A stretch of 64,000 nucleotides of DNA from Macrostomum hystrix. Its lineage: Eukaryota > Platyhelminthes > Macrostomidae. The notes beneath the pieces are model-generated. The model was not told where the DNA came from, did not search any database, and saw only the letters and a program-made list of their open reading frames with translations. The translations under genes were made by a program, and so were the position numbers. The stretch covers positions 22,506,001-22,570,000 of the forward strand of contig CATNEN010000038.1 in NCBI GenBank assembly GCA_950097015.1, read 5' to 3'. Positions 23,203-35,300 of this stretch are shown here, piece by piece. The first letter of the stretch is position 1. The number at the start of each line of letters is the position of its first letter.

Positions 23203-24857
23203 TTAACGGTGCGTCTGTTTACCTCACCTGATAATTAAAATGAAATGTTAAACTAAATTTTGCGTCTGGTTCTTAGGCATGATTGATTATAAACGTGCAT
23301 TAAAATTAAAAAGACAACGATATTTTTCCCGTGGGGAAAGACCAAAGCCGTCAGCATCGTAGAGATATGCATGCAGCGATTCTAGTCGAAGACCCCCGTG
23401 ACAAGAACAAGTATCATTGCTCTGCGTAGATAAATTTCTATATGGCAAATGTTTATCGGTTAAAAACGAAAATATGAGCAATTTTATCAATCCAGAATAG
23501 TCAGCAATGATAGCCGACATTATTAAATTATAAAATTTTGTGAGCAGAAATAATATGCCTATATTGGTGGTTTCGCCAGCAGACACACCCCGACAATAAT
23601 CGTTGAATATCTCGACGATGTCCATTGTTTGTGGTTATAAATGTAAATGTTGTAAATATGTTGTAAATGTTAAATGTTGACATAACGAACAGTTGTTGCC
23701 ATGTTTATTTGCTCGTTAGCTTACCTTCAAATCATAAGCTGTCGCTAAGGTGCAGACCCAGACTTCGGTTTTTTCTTGAGAGCAAAATAATTAACCGCGG
23801 AAGTGTAAATCTCTCAGCTCATTTTTAAGGTAGTTTTTTAAAGTAACGCTTAAATTCCTGCTTTACATCATCTACTCCTACAAGAGTACATCATTTAGTA
23901 TGTACTGTGTTCACTCGACTATGTACATGCTGCACAGGCGCAGATGAAACGTTCATCCAACATCGGTTGTCTCTGATTGGCTCAGTTTGATAAGCCTGGC
24001 TTTCTCAGCCAACGAAACCTCAAGCATCGTCAAAAATAATGGGCAGCGGGCTGGGGGGGTTGGGGTTGGTGGTCTGGGCCGGGGTTTGAAGGTGTGAAGT
24101 TTTTGCCTTCTCTGAACTTAAAGCTTCCTCACTTCCGTTCTTTAATGATTTAGAGCGTTTAGTGCGCCGTTGTTTATCTTATTTTTTACTTTCTCGTTAT
24201 CTCTTGATATAGTGTTTTATCGTTTTATAGATATTTATAGGGTTCTTTAGTTTTAAATAATAACAACATGCAGAGACACTTAGAATTGCTAGCATTTGCA
24301 CTAACTAACTTACTGAAACGATGAATTTAAGTTTATTAGTATTAAAAATTAAAAGCAACGAATAGGCAGACACAATCAGAAGCAAAAGAACAGAAAATAT
24401 ATAATCGATAGTCAAATCTATACTATTTTGATATACTTAACTTGATGAAATGAGTGGCGCTTTACTTTGAATAAAAATTTAGAGTTATTTTACAATTTGT
24501 ATTGTTTGTTTTAAAAAACGGACATACACGAGCTAATGGGCTTCAAGGCTTGCAAAGACTTTTAAATCATTACATAAACATGAAAGACACTATAACCGCA
24601 TTGGATTAACTGGGTTTCATTAATCATTAAGAAAATAATAACTCAATTGAGATTATAACAAGATTGGTTGCTAGAATACACACTGTACCAATATAGAGGA
24701 CTAGGATTTAAAAGCGAACATATGATAGTCTCGAAGACAACAATTCAGATATAGGATTAGTGCTAGTGGCCTTCCATTCATTGGCCTCGATATTGTCGAA
24801 TTAGACCCCACCTGCCTGTCCACCGCATTGTACGACGCGTATAAGCCGGAAGTTGGG
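23203..24857. other. Intergenic stretch with G-rich tract
   Basis: Likely 5' region of the 21451-23202 gene. A minus-strand frame at 23287-23625 starts MDIVEIFNDYC but resembles no family and is AT-rich, so it is not called. A G-rich run at 24041-24085 (GGGCAGCGGGCTGGGGGGG and on) fits a G-quadruplex pattern. The rest is AT-rich with nothing seen. Confidence 0.4.
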
Positions 24858-24890
24858 CTAGCTGTTGCTGGGCGGTGTAATTAGAGCTGA
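24858..24890 (-). CDS. Possible terminal exon of the AGBL2/3-like gene
   Basis: Downstream of exon 16 (which ends in phase 0 at 26301), the minus strand has an acceptor CCCCGGCCAG at 24891-24900 followed in phase 0 by ten codons (SALITPPSNS) and TAG at 24860-24858. It fits frame and splice rules but is very short. An alternative frame through the same site stays open longer. It is the best candidate I can see for the missing 3' end, not a proven one. Confidence 0.25.
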   Translation of the reverse strand, partial: SALITPPSNS

Positions 24891-25149
24891 CTGGCCGGGG
24901 AATTAATCGTTCGGTTGGCTAAAATAATCAAACAAATTGTGTGCTATCAGATTACAAAGCGGCTTTGCTAGCTAAAACAATCGGAATAATGTTTATTGGA
25001 CGAGGAAAGTCACGTGCTTCAATTTGAGAGGGTGTCAAATTAGGGGTTTTCCCCAAGTTTTTTTTCTAAAAATAGCCGCATCTGAAGAACCTCTCTTGGC
25101 TGGATCCTAATCTCACAACTTAGTCGGGAGTCTTTGAATTAGTTACCTT

Positions 25150-25445
25150 TGTCTGAGGTTGACTGAGGGGTTGTTAGAGCGTCGTACTCACAACTTGAAG
25201 GTCGGGGGTTCGATTACCCACTACTCTGGAACAATTTGTATCGTTCTACAAGACTCTTAACCCTGCAAGTACACCAAGCTGACAACTGTTAAATGGGTAC
25301 CAGAATCATCTGGTAATTGACAGTTGGCATGGCGTCTCCCAGTCCATGGACTGAATAGCCGTACGCAGCTGCCCAATAACTGTGGCTGTGCAATCGGCAA
25401 CACATCTGACCCAAATAGGGCAGGTGTAACCAATTATATTCTGAG
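25150..25445 (+). repeat. SINE family 1 copy
   Basis: The head is tRNA-like, with TTAGAGCGTCGTACTC (A-box side) and GGGGGTTCGATTACCC (B-box). The body has CAGTCCATGGACTGAATAG and AACTGTGGCTGTGCAATCGG, matching the copy at 1340-1625 in order and spacing. Small frames inside it are incidental. Confidence 0.65.
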
Positions 25446-25764
25446 GTCGCCAACAAGGATCCTAAAAAACGTCAGTTCTAGGCAATTAAATGAAGATCAG
25501 TTCTAGCCCTGATCCAACAGTTAAACAACATGGCAATAAACGTAGTTAATAAACTACCAAGCAATTTTTTAAAGAACACATAGTTCTGAAAATGGTGAAA
25601 CCGAATCCGTGCAAAAAGTGCTTTATTAACTAAGTGCCTAAGTGCCACTAAAAGTGCAATCAATCAATCAATAGTGCATGTGTACTTGTGAGACTACGAA
25701 AGATGTTTACAAATTGCGCAATTTTTACAAAACAGTCCTTGGACTACAATAGAACTCCTTGAAC

Positions 25765-25965
25765 GGTGAGAGGCAGAGCGGTCTTACGCGTCGGCATCTC
25801 GTGCCAAGGTCCTAAGCTCGATTCTACGGCGAGGCCACAGTCAAGAGTGCACACTGCTTGACGATGGGAATTCAAAGCAGATGTACAGACCTGTGTGCTC
25901 AGAAGTCAGCGGAATGGGCGGAATTGCCCATCGGGTCTACTGTCACCAGATTTTCAACAAACAGC
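25765..25965 (+). repeat. SINE family 2 copy
   Basis: Carries GAGGCAGAGCGGTCTTACGC, CTCGATTCTACGGCGAGGCC, TGCTTGACGATGGGAA and GGGCGGAATTGCCCATC in the family order. A part of the body is missing between the head and the TGCTTGACGATG segment compared with 11404-11695. Confidence 0.65.
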
Positions 25966-26300
25966 ACTGCTACCATTAAAGTGTTGAGGATGCTTAGCAA
26001 CTGCAATCGCAGCCATTGTGATTAGAAGAAAACGGTAAAATCTAGCAAAACATGAGCACACAAATTGAGCATTTAAAAAATCTACGCGCTTTTCTTACAC
26101 AGAAAAAGTAGACTAATTTACTGTGGCAGTATCCTATTATTGTGCCGCTCTCTCAGTTGTGGCAACTGAAAAAAGTTGTGACCTTCATTGAAAGCATTTA
26201 TACATACGGATCTACCACATTGCTTAAGCCCGTTATGTCAATAATACAGGACTATTGAAAACTTATAATAGTTACAATAGTTAGTAATTAAAATACTCAC

Positions 26301-29300
26301 CCTGTGAGCTCGAGCCCTGCTCAAATGCAACGCAGCCGAGTCTAGCGGCTGCACGGATGCTCCGACCAGGTCTGACTGCTGCGTCAGCTGAGTTGGCAAG
26401 GAGCGCTCCAGAGTTGGCGGCGATGAAGTTGCTGCGAAGCCCAGGTGACCAACGCGATTGAAGTGTGACAGCGACCTTGCAGTGATTGCACAACAACTCA
26501 ATTACTGATTTCTATACGGGTTTTCCCGCAAGCTTTTCTAAAAATAGACACAACGCCACCCCACGAGGAGAATCCGGCTCTGTTGCTATTTTAAGAAACT
26601 CTACTTCTTGGGAAACCCCAAGAGATTCTCACCGACGCCTTTGCAAGATCTTTGCCGGTCGCAGACTTTGTACAGGCCTGACCACTGACAGGCTCTGATT
26701 GGCTAGCGTTGGCTGTTGCTGCTGTTGCTGCTGCTTGTACTTCTGCTTTGACAACGCCTCATCCGAATCGGAGCCATTAGTGACGTCCGGATTAGTTCCT
26801 GAGCTGGCAAAATCGTCCTGTCCAGCTTCGTCCTGATTGGCCAGCAGGTGCTGCAGGCGGTAGCGAATCTCTTCAAGGGAGGCCAGGCTGGCATTCGCTT
26901 CCGATTGGATCTCGTCAGCGTGCTGGTTTCCATGTAATCACAGGTATGATGGTCAGCAACAAAAAGACTTCTCATGTAGTTGATTTGGCAAGGGGAGAGA
27001 GATGTGATATCGGAGAAATGAGAAATGGAGAAATGAGACAGGGGAGAAATAAGACAGGGGAGAAATGAGGCAGGGGAGAAATGAGGCAGGGGAGAAAAAA
27101 GACAGGGAGAAATGAGACAGGGGAGAAATGAGACAGGGGAGAAATGAGACAGGGGAGAAATGAGACAGGGGAGAAATGGGACAGGGGAGAAATGAGACAG
27201 GGGAGAAATGAGACAGGGGAGAAATGAGGCAGGGGAGAAATAAGGCAGGGGAGAAATAAGACAGGGGAGAGATGAGACGAGAGCGTTGAGACTTCAGACA
27301 TGCATTTGTATATTGATTTGTGCGCAAGCTAAACTACTTAAAGTAGGAACAAATGTGGTGTGTAACTGAATTGAAAGTCTAAAATGTTTGAAAATGCAAT
27401 CAAGAGGGCTCATTGTTTTAAATGTGACAGAGCATTGTAATGCAATGCAAGAAATTTGCTTTCGATATGCATACTACAATTTTTCGAGGAAATGGACAAC
27501 AGCAACGTGCGTTATAATGAACAACATCTATTTATGAATATTGCTTTAGGTTTTTACGTCATCTTTCGATCGCAGAGACCGCATGTTGACGATCCACGTT
27601 TTGGAGATCTGTGTTTTTCATTTAGATTTAACGAGTGACAAGTTTTTGAAGAAATGTAACTCGTTTTTGTTATATCGATATATCGCCTAACCTATGAACA
27701 CAAACCCATCCATTCATTTCATTTTCCGCGACGTAATTTTAAATTGCACAACAAGCCCCCAAGCCTTCTCTCCGCGGCTGCGCCTCAAATGAATGTGACC
27801 TCGTCGCGGAATCGAGCTCAGGGACCTTGTTGCGAAAGGCGAATGCGTTAGACCACTCTGCCCCTTGTCTTAATAAAATAACAAGGTAATTTTGTAGCTT
27901 AAATCATGCATATTTAGGTGTAAAAATAGTTTTAATCTTCATTTACTAAGGCGACTACAAAGTAAGATAAGACACAGGTATGTATCATAAGCTGGACTAT
28001 GCTAACAGACAAAAAATGAATCCTTAAATTTACCAGGAACAATGGCTGTCGCCAGGTGGGCATTATTAACTGCCTCTTTAGCCTGAAGTTATCCTTTAAT
28101 AAAGAAGATCAGATTTGATTGTAAATAAATCATTTGAGTGCACAAATATCGTTCTAAAAACGAGGTTTTTAAAACGGCTTTGAAAGTCAGCTCCCAAGGG
28201 GCGGAAAATGTTGATCCACACGGTGGAATTTCATGAAAATCGGTCATTCGGTTTGGGAATTTGAAATACTCCCCGGGGTATTTCCATAGGGGAAAAGATA
28301 GCGTGGTCTTCCTACTGTTAAGCATTTATCAAAATTGAGTGGGACTGGAACAAATAGCTCACCGAGTAGATGATGTCCCTGCCGCTCTCCTGATTAAGTC
28401 GCGAGTGCAGACTGAAGATCTTCTGCGGGCCATAAAACAAACAGGGTTGAAACTAAATTAAATTAACTGTCGGTGATAGGTCGCGACACTGAACTGTCTT
28501 CGAGGTCGAACACGAAATCTAACAGATTTGGCAGTCTATCACATATAGTAAAACAAATTTTAATTACGTTTCTTAATAGAGGCCTTAAATGAAATAGGTA
28601 AAACTAAATTCACAAAATATTAACACCTTATTCGCTCGCTCCAGTAGTCGCTCCTCACTGAAGCACGGTATGCCATTGTTTGTGCGGCCCTCGAATTTGC
28701 TGACAAACATCGGATACTGCTTGATCTTGACCCGACCGCTGGCGCTACCTCCGTTGTCGTCGGCGGAGCAGGTAGGCAGGCCAGGTGATGACTTAGCGCC
28801 GGCAGTCTAAGTAAAGAAAAAAATCGATATTTTATCATGTGTTTAGCGAATGAACGAACTCACTGATTGGTTAAAAAATATTGCGGGCGTTCATCAAGGA
28901 TAAATCTGTTACTATTTTTAGATTTATCAGTTGACCATAGTTTTTAGACTAACAAATCAGATTGGCTGACAGTATCGACCAGGTTCATCAATGTACACCT
29001 GTTACTATTTTTAGATTTATCAGTTGACCATAGTTTTTAGACTAACAAATCAGATTGGCTGACAGTATCGACCAGGTTCATCAATGTACATCTGTTTCTA
29101 TTTTTAGATTTATCAGTTGACCATAGTTTTTAGACTAACAAATCAGATTGGCTGACAGTATCGACCAGGTTCATCAATGTACATCTGTTTCTATTTTTAG
29201 ATCTACTACAGGCCACTGATAAAACCTTGTACATATTTAAGTCAAGTTTAGGAAACGTACATTGATGCTTAGTCTGATGTACATTTTAATGACTTCTTTA

Positions 29301-32300
29301 CCTTTTGCTGATCCAATTGAGCTTGGTAGTCAGTACCGTTAGCTTCATTTTCACCTGTCTGCAATGGAAAAAGTTTAACTACGCGTTAGGTGTGAAGATT
29401 TTCGTTTAAAGAATGCTAGCGGCTTACTACTATATAGGTAGAAAGCGATGCTAATATGATCGCATGTAATAATCAGGGTCGCAGTAGAGAAGAGGGTAAA
29501 ATGGTATTTACAAGGAAGGTATAAGCATGAACTGAAGACAGAATTATTTGACGGTCAATGTAGAAAAGTACACAAAGCTGCTTATTAAGCTATTAATATA
29601 CGGTTTAGGCTGCTATTGTAAACACCGATAATAAACATAAGTGTTTGGCATCGATGCAACAAAATGGTTATAATAATTGTAGTGGCTGTATTTTTAACCT
29701 GCTGGTGAATGCGACGCTTGTCAGCGAATAAACTTGAAGCCACTTTGAGTGGCTGGCCTAGTGACAGTCTGCGCGTGTTGCTGCTGCTGCTGTTGCTGAT
29801 CCCGATGCTACCAATCTTACCACTCTGTTGTGCAGGGGCTTTGCAGCACTGCGTTGATGGCTTTACAATGGTAAAGTTTCGCGTTGATACAATTTAACTA
29901 GTACAAGCTTGTTTAACAAAAATTTGGGCGAGTGAATAGCGAATATAAGGCAGAGGACATGGCGAGGCAAAGCCAAGGGTAGAGCGAGAAGATAACTAGG
30001 GGATGGCGAGGGCATGGCGAGGGAAGGGCGAGGGAAGGGCGAGGGTATAGTGGGAAAGGACTGCGGGTATGGCGAGGGAAGGGCGAGGGTAGGGCGAGGG
30101 TATGGCGAGGGTATGGCGAGGCAAAAGCGAGGGTGGGGCGAGAAAATTGCGAGTAAATTGCGAGGCGATGGCGAGCGCGAAATAGGGCATCCGTGGAAGC
30201 GAGGCTACGGCGAGACTAAGGCGAGATTCTCAGAGAATGATTTGATATCTTAACAAATATCTTAATAAATGTAAAGCGTGTTCAGGAATAAAAGTGCGGG
30301 TTAAACCAGGTCACAGTAGCTTGGGCTAGGCACCCAATGATAGGACAATGCGAATGTCGAAGGTTGAGACGGTTTACAACTATCGGACTTCTAGAAAAAA
30401 TTTCTTTAATTAACCTTGTCGACTACTGACAGTAGCTGAATCTGCCGCAGTCTCACCTCTGGATCTTTGGTCTCGCGTTTCTTGACGCCGCTCAAATCCT
30501 TCTCTTTCTTCTTCGATTTTCGCTTTCGCCTCTTGACCGGCGGCCCCTGCGGCGGCTGCGGCAGCTCCGGCTCCGACTCTGAGTCTGAGTCGCTTGAGCT
30601 GGAGTGTCAGGTGAGCAGGCGATTGTTGAAACAAAAATTCCCAAACTCACACAGTCTCATCTCTCCCCTATCTCATCTCTACCGTGTCTCACCTCTACCG
30701 TGTCTCATCTCTCCCCTGTCTCATCTCTACCGTGTCTCATCTCTCCCCTGTCTCATCTCTACCGTGTCTCATCTCTCTTGAGCTAAAAAGACTCACTCAG
30801 ATTCATCCACATCAGTTATGTTTAGCTGGCGAATGACGCTGCTGCAGTCCTCCATTGAGCTGAGAGCCAGCTGCTCCATCAGCCTGCCAGGGTTCAGTCG
30901 GCCAAGGCTGCACCGATTGGCGTCAGTGTTCAGCGTCGACTTGCCACCACTGATGGCAGTTCGCAGGGTGTCCAGCAGGACAGTTCGCTCTCGTCTACTC
31001 TCCATGACAGAGCCTTCAATGTCAATTTTTCTTATGAAATTAGGGCGAAGGCGAGTCGAGGGCGAGGATGATTCGAGGACGAAGATGAGGCGAGGGCGAA
31101 AATGAGGCGAGGGCGAAAGTAAGGCGACGGTGAATATATGGCGAGGGCGAGGATGAGGCGACAACGAAGATAATTCAAAAGCGATGACTATAGTTTTATA
31201 AAATAAATTTTCAAACCTTGATCGCCAGGGCCCTTCAAGTCTTCAGCTGTCAGCGTGGTTGCGTCACGACCGACGCCAGCGTCTCGCAGAAGGCCCATCA
31301 CCAGGTCCAGTGTCATTTCGACCACGATGCCGCGCTGCCGGCTTGGGTCCTCCTTCACCTGCTTGTACTGCCACACCGCACTAGCCAGTGAGTGGCCCAT
31401 GGACTCGAGGTCTGCGGTGTTGAAGTGCCTGGAGTCCGAGCTGTTACAGACATGAGGGTTCGCTTGTGAGTGATCACTGACAATGTGTCCATAATTTATT
31501 GTTGAATTCACACAAAGCACTCACACAGAAGCACTCGTCCCGCTGAAGGTCGCTTCCATTGTGAAGGAATTCTCAATGCCAAACTGGCGCCACATCACCA
31601 CGCGCCCAGTAGCCTCTTTGCACTTTCTGATGTTGAACTTGCAGCCCCTATAGGAGAACAGCTGGGGCGAGCAGCGGGACACTAGCCACGGAAAAAGGCG
31701 CTCGTTTAGGAAGCCCTCCGGATTGACGCGAAGTCGAACAGAGTTTACCTGCGGATTGTAAGGGGTGTAGAAGGGCGTTAGGTGGTTGTCATGGCGTGAG
31801 GTGGTTGTCATGGCGTGAGGTGGTTGTCATGGCGTGAGGTGGTTGTCATGGTGTGAGGTGGTTGTCATGGCGGGAGGTGGTTGTCATGGCGTGATGTGGT
31901 TGTCATGGCGTGAGGTGGTTGTCATGGCGTGATGTGGTTGTCATGGCGGGAGGTCATCCAAAAATTGGGCTTGTGATGATATAATCATCAATGAGTGAAG
32001 TAAGGAATAAGTCCAGTAGTGATGTAATTTGAGATAGACTTCACCTGCTCGACATCCACTCCCCGGTATTGGGAATCGCAGCCATACATGAAGACGTTCG
32101 GCTTTCGCGAGTGGCCGTGCAAATCGCAGTAGAGAAGCACCGGCCGCTCCTGCAGCAGGCGCTCCAGCATTCGCTTTGTGTAGAACACTGTCGGGAAAGC
32201 TTCTGGCCTTGGGTGCCGATAATTTCGATTCAAATCGCGCGCCGCTAGAGAGGTGCGATAATTGCCAACTATCACACCGTCTGGATTCAGCATCGGTACC

Positions 32301-35300
32301 AGCTGCAGGTTAATGTTTTTTATGAGCCAGCTTAGCGTAGAGAAAAATCAACTAGATGGGCATTTGACAACACCACTCTTATTCACCAATCTCACTTTCA
32401 TTGGTCAGCTTCACTCTCATTGGTCAGGCTCGCTCTCATTTGTCAGTCTCACTCTCATTGGTCAGTCTCACTCTCATTGGTCAGTCTCACTCCCATTGGT
32501 CAGCTTCACTCTCATTGGTCAGTCTCACTCCCATTGGTCAGCTTCACTCTCATTGGTCAGTCTCACTCCCATTGGTCAGTCTCAATCTCATTGGTCAGCC
32601 TCGTGGTCGTGGTTTACCTCTAGTTGATCAGTCCCACCCTCATTGGTCAGTTTTCTCTAATTAGTCAGTCTCACTCTCTCACTCTAAAAGGTCAGCTTCG
32701 CTATCATTAGTCAGCCTCACTTAGTCATTTAAATGACTCCCATTGGTCAGTAATTTTTATTGGCCACTTGCAATTATTCAGCAGTTCCAATTGGTGAGCC
32801 AGCTCAGCCAATCAGCGAAGAGAAGCGAAATACTAAATACAAAACCAAACAGCGCGAAAAGTGCAACCTTGAACAAAAACTGTCTTCGAAGGGCGCAGGC
32901 GACCTGACTGTCACCAGTCAGAAAGTCGATGAGACCCTTCATCATCCAGCTGCTATTGGCCTCGCCCGGATGTACGCGTGCCGTGACAACCACGCCAGGT
33001 TTGCTGGCAGCGTCTACTGAGTGGTCTGAATCAGGATAAAGTCAAAGTCAAGGTAAGATAAGTGAAAAAGTGCGAAATTTCTGATCGAGAGCATAAGCTG
33101 CTAGTTGAAACTGCATGATCTCAGGATACTCACCATCATAATCAGTGATGGTGAGTAGGAAGCATGAGTTCCCAGCTCGCGTCTGGCACAGGACCTCCTC
33201 TTTGACGTAGCGCCTCCTTGATTGGTCAGTCTGCAGGGCTGCGAGATCGGCTCGCAGGTCCGTATAGGTGTACGGATAGCTATGGGCCAGGTAGCAGCTG
33301 TCCTCGGCATGTGTGAACTCCTGGACATTCAGGATGCGAAACGCTACTTCAGTTACGAGTAGATATTTCAGAGACTAGATTACACCAGATACAGGTGGGA
33401 ACTGTGTCAGACAGTTAAGCACAGGTGAGGATAATGTCAGCCACTTTAGCACAGGTGAGGATAATGTCAGCCACTTTAGCACAGGTGAGGATAATGTCAG
33501 CCACTTTAGCACAGGTGAGGATAATGTCAGCCACTTTAGCACAGGTGAGGATAATGTCAGCCACTTTAGCACAGGTGAGGATAATGTCTGACACTTTAGC
33601 ACAGGTGAGGATAATGTCTGACACTTTAGCACAGGTGAGGATAATGTCTGACACTTTAGCACAGGTGAGGATAATGTCAGACACTTTAGCACAGGTGAGG
33701 ATAATATCATACACAGCAACACAGGTGTCACAGCTCACCATCTGCCACTCCAGCTGGTAGTAGACCATCTCCCTGTGCAGCAGCGTCGACTGCAGCCTGG
33801 TGACATTCCTGGAGTATCGAATGTGGTGACCGGTTCGATGCCAGCCGAGATTGTTGCTGGCCGCAGATTTCTCCGAGTACAACAGCGGCTTCATGCCCTC
33901 ACCGTACAGACTGGTCGGCTTGAGCAGGTTCACAATGACAAACTTGTAAACTATTCTTGGTTGGGCATTCTGCACCTTGAAGTAGAACCACTGGGTGTGA
34001 CGCTTGGTGTACAGGTCGGTTCTAAGCACTAGCTCGTATTCGAACATTCCTCTGTGGAGAGTTAAACATTGTTAAATTCGTGGGCTGGTTGAGCATTGCT
34101 GAGCATGGCTGAGCATTGTTGAGCATGGCTGAGCAAGGCTGATCGTGGTTGAGCATAGTTGAGCATAGCTGATCATGACTGAGTATGGATGAGAACAGGT
34201 GAGCACAGCAGAGCATGGCTGAGCATAGTTGAGCATAGTTGAGCATAATTGAGCATGGCTGAGCATGGATGATCATGAATGAACATTGGTAAGCACAGCA
34301 GAGCAGGGCTAGGGCATGGCCTAACAGAGCCAGATTCGAATTGGACTCACACTCGTCGAACTTGTCGCAAATTTCCTGACTCGAATCGTGACTCGAAAGT
34401 TAGCGACGTGCACAGGCCTTCCGGCACTGGCGCAGGCGTGTAGTGCCTCGGACAGCGCTCGCTATCGTACACTATTTGAGTACCACGCCATCGACCCGTG
34501 TATTGAGTTGCTTGAGTGTCTACTGTTAGTAGCGGCTCGCAACCTGGCAAGATTAATTTGTGCCAAATATTATATTCAGTAGATTGTTGTCAATGACTAC
34601 GAATTCCTGTCAAGTCTAGTTAAACGCCTCACAATGCATTTAGGGTTTTACTACTAAATCAATATAGGAAAGATTGCGCCACAATACATTCTGTGCGTGA
34701 GTGTGTGCGCAAGTTCAAGCAAGGATATTGTGCACCACTTGCTCCCGTTAAACATCCCCTGAGCCAGACATTGTGGAGCTGGATAATTGTTGGGCACTGA
34801 GGATGAAGCTTGGTTCACAGAAGATTTTTACTTGTCAAACTCTCAACTAGCATCATATGCTCCAACATGATAGCTCAGCTGAGCACATCTGCTAAGTCCT
34901 TGGACTGTAGTCAAACACACCCACTAAGATTTTAACCCGATGCAACATTTGCCTCTAGCACCAAGGTCCCCGAGCTCGATTCCGCGGCGAGGCCACATTC
35001 ATTTGAGGCGCAGCCGCGGAGAGAAGGCTTTGGGGGCTTGTCGTGAAATTTACGCCCTTGAAGGCCAGCCTACATACAGCACAGTGAGAGTGTACACTGC
35101 CTGACAATGAGAAAGTCAAGGTAGATGTACACACCTGTGTGAGAGTATGCTTTGGGATTATTAAAAGGGTTTAATTACCTCTCTATAATAATAGATAGAC
35201 TATTTGAAATGGAGGCAAAGAAATACACATAACTTCATTGTCAGGTTAATTAAACTAATTATTTGTTTTACTCGGTAGCAAAACACTTTGTAATGAAATC

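Noticed and set aside
23287..23625. 112-codon minus-strand frame starting MDIVEIFNDYC
   Set aside because: No family resemblance, AT-rich codon use and no splice or poly(A) support; could at most be an upstream exon of the neighbouring gene.
33421..33720. CRISPR-like regularly spaced repeats
   Set aside because: Units are contiguous with no unique spacers; it is an ordinary 30-bp intronic minisatellite in a eukaryotic genome. The same applies to the 34-bp array at 43190-43905.
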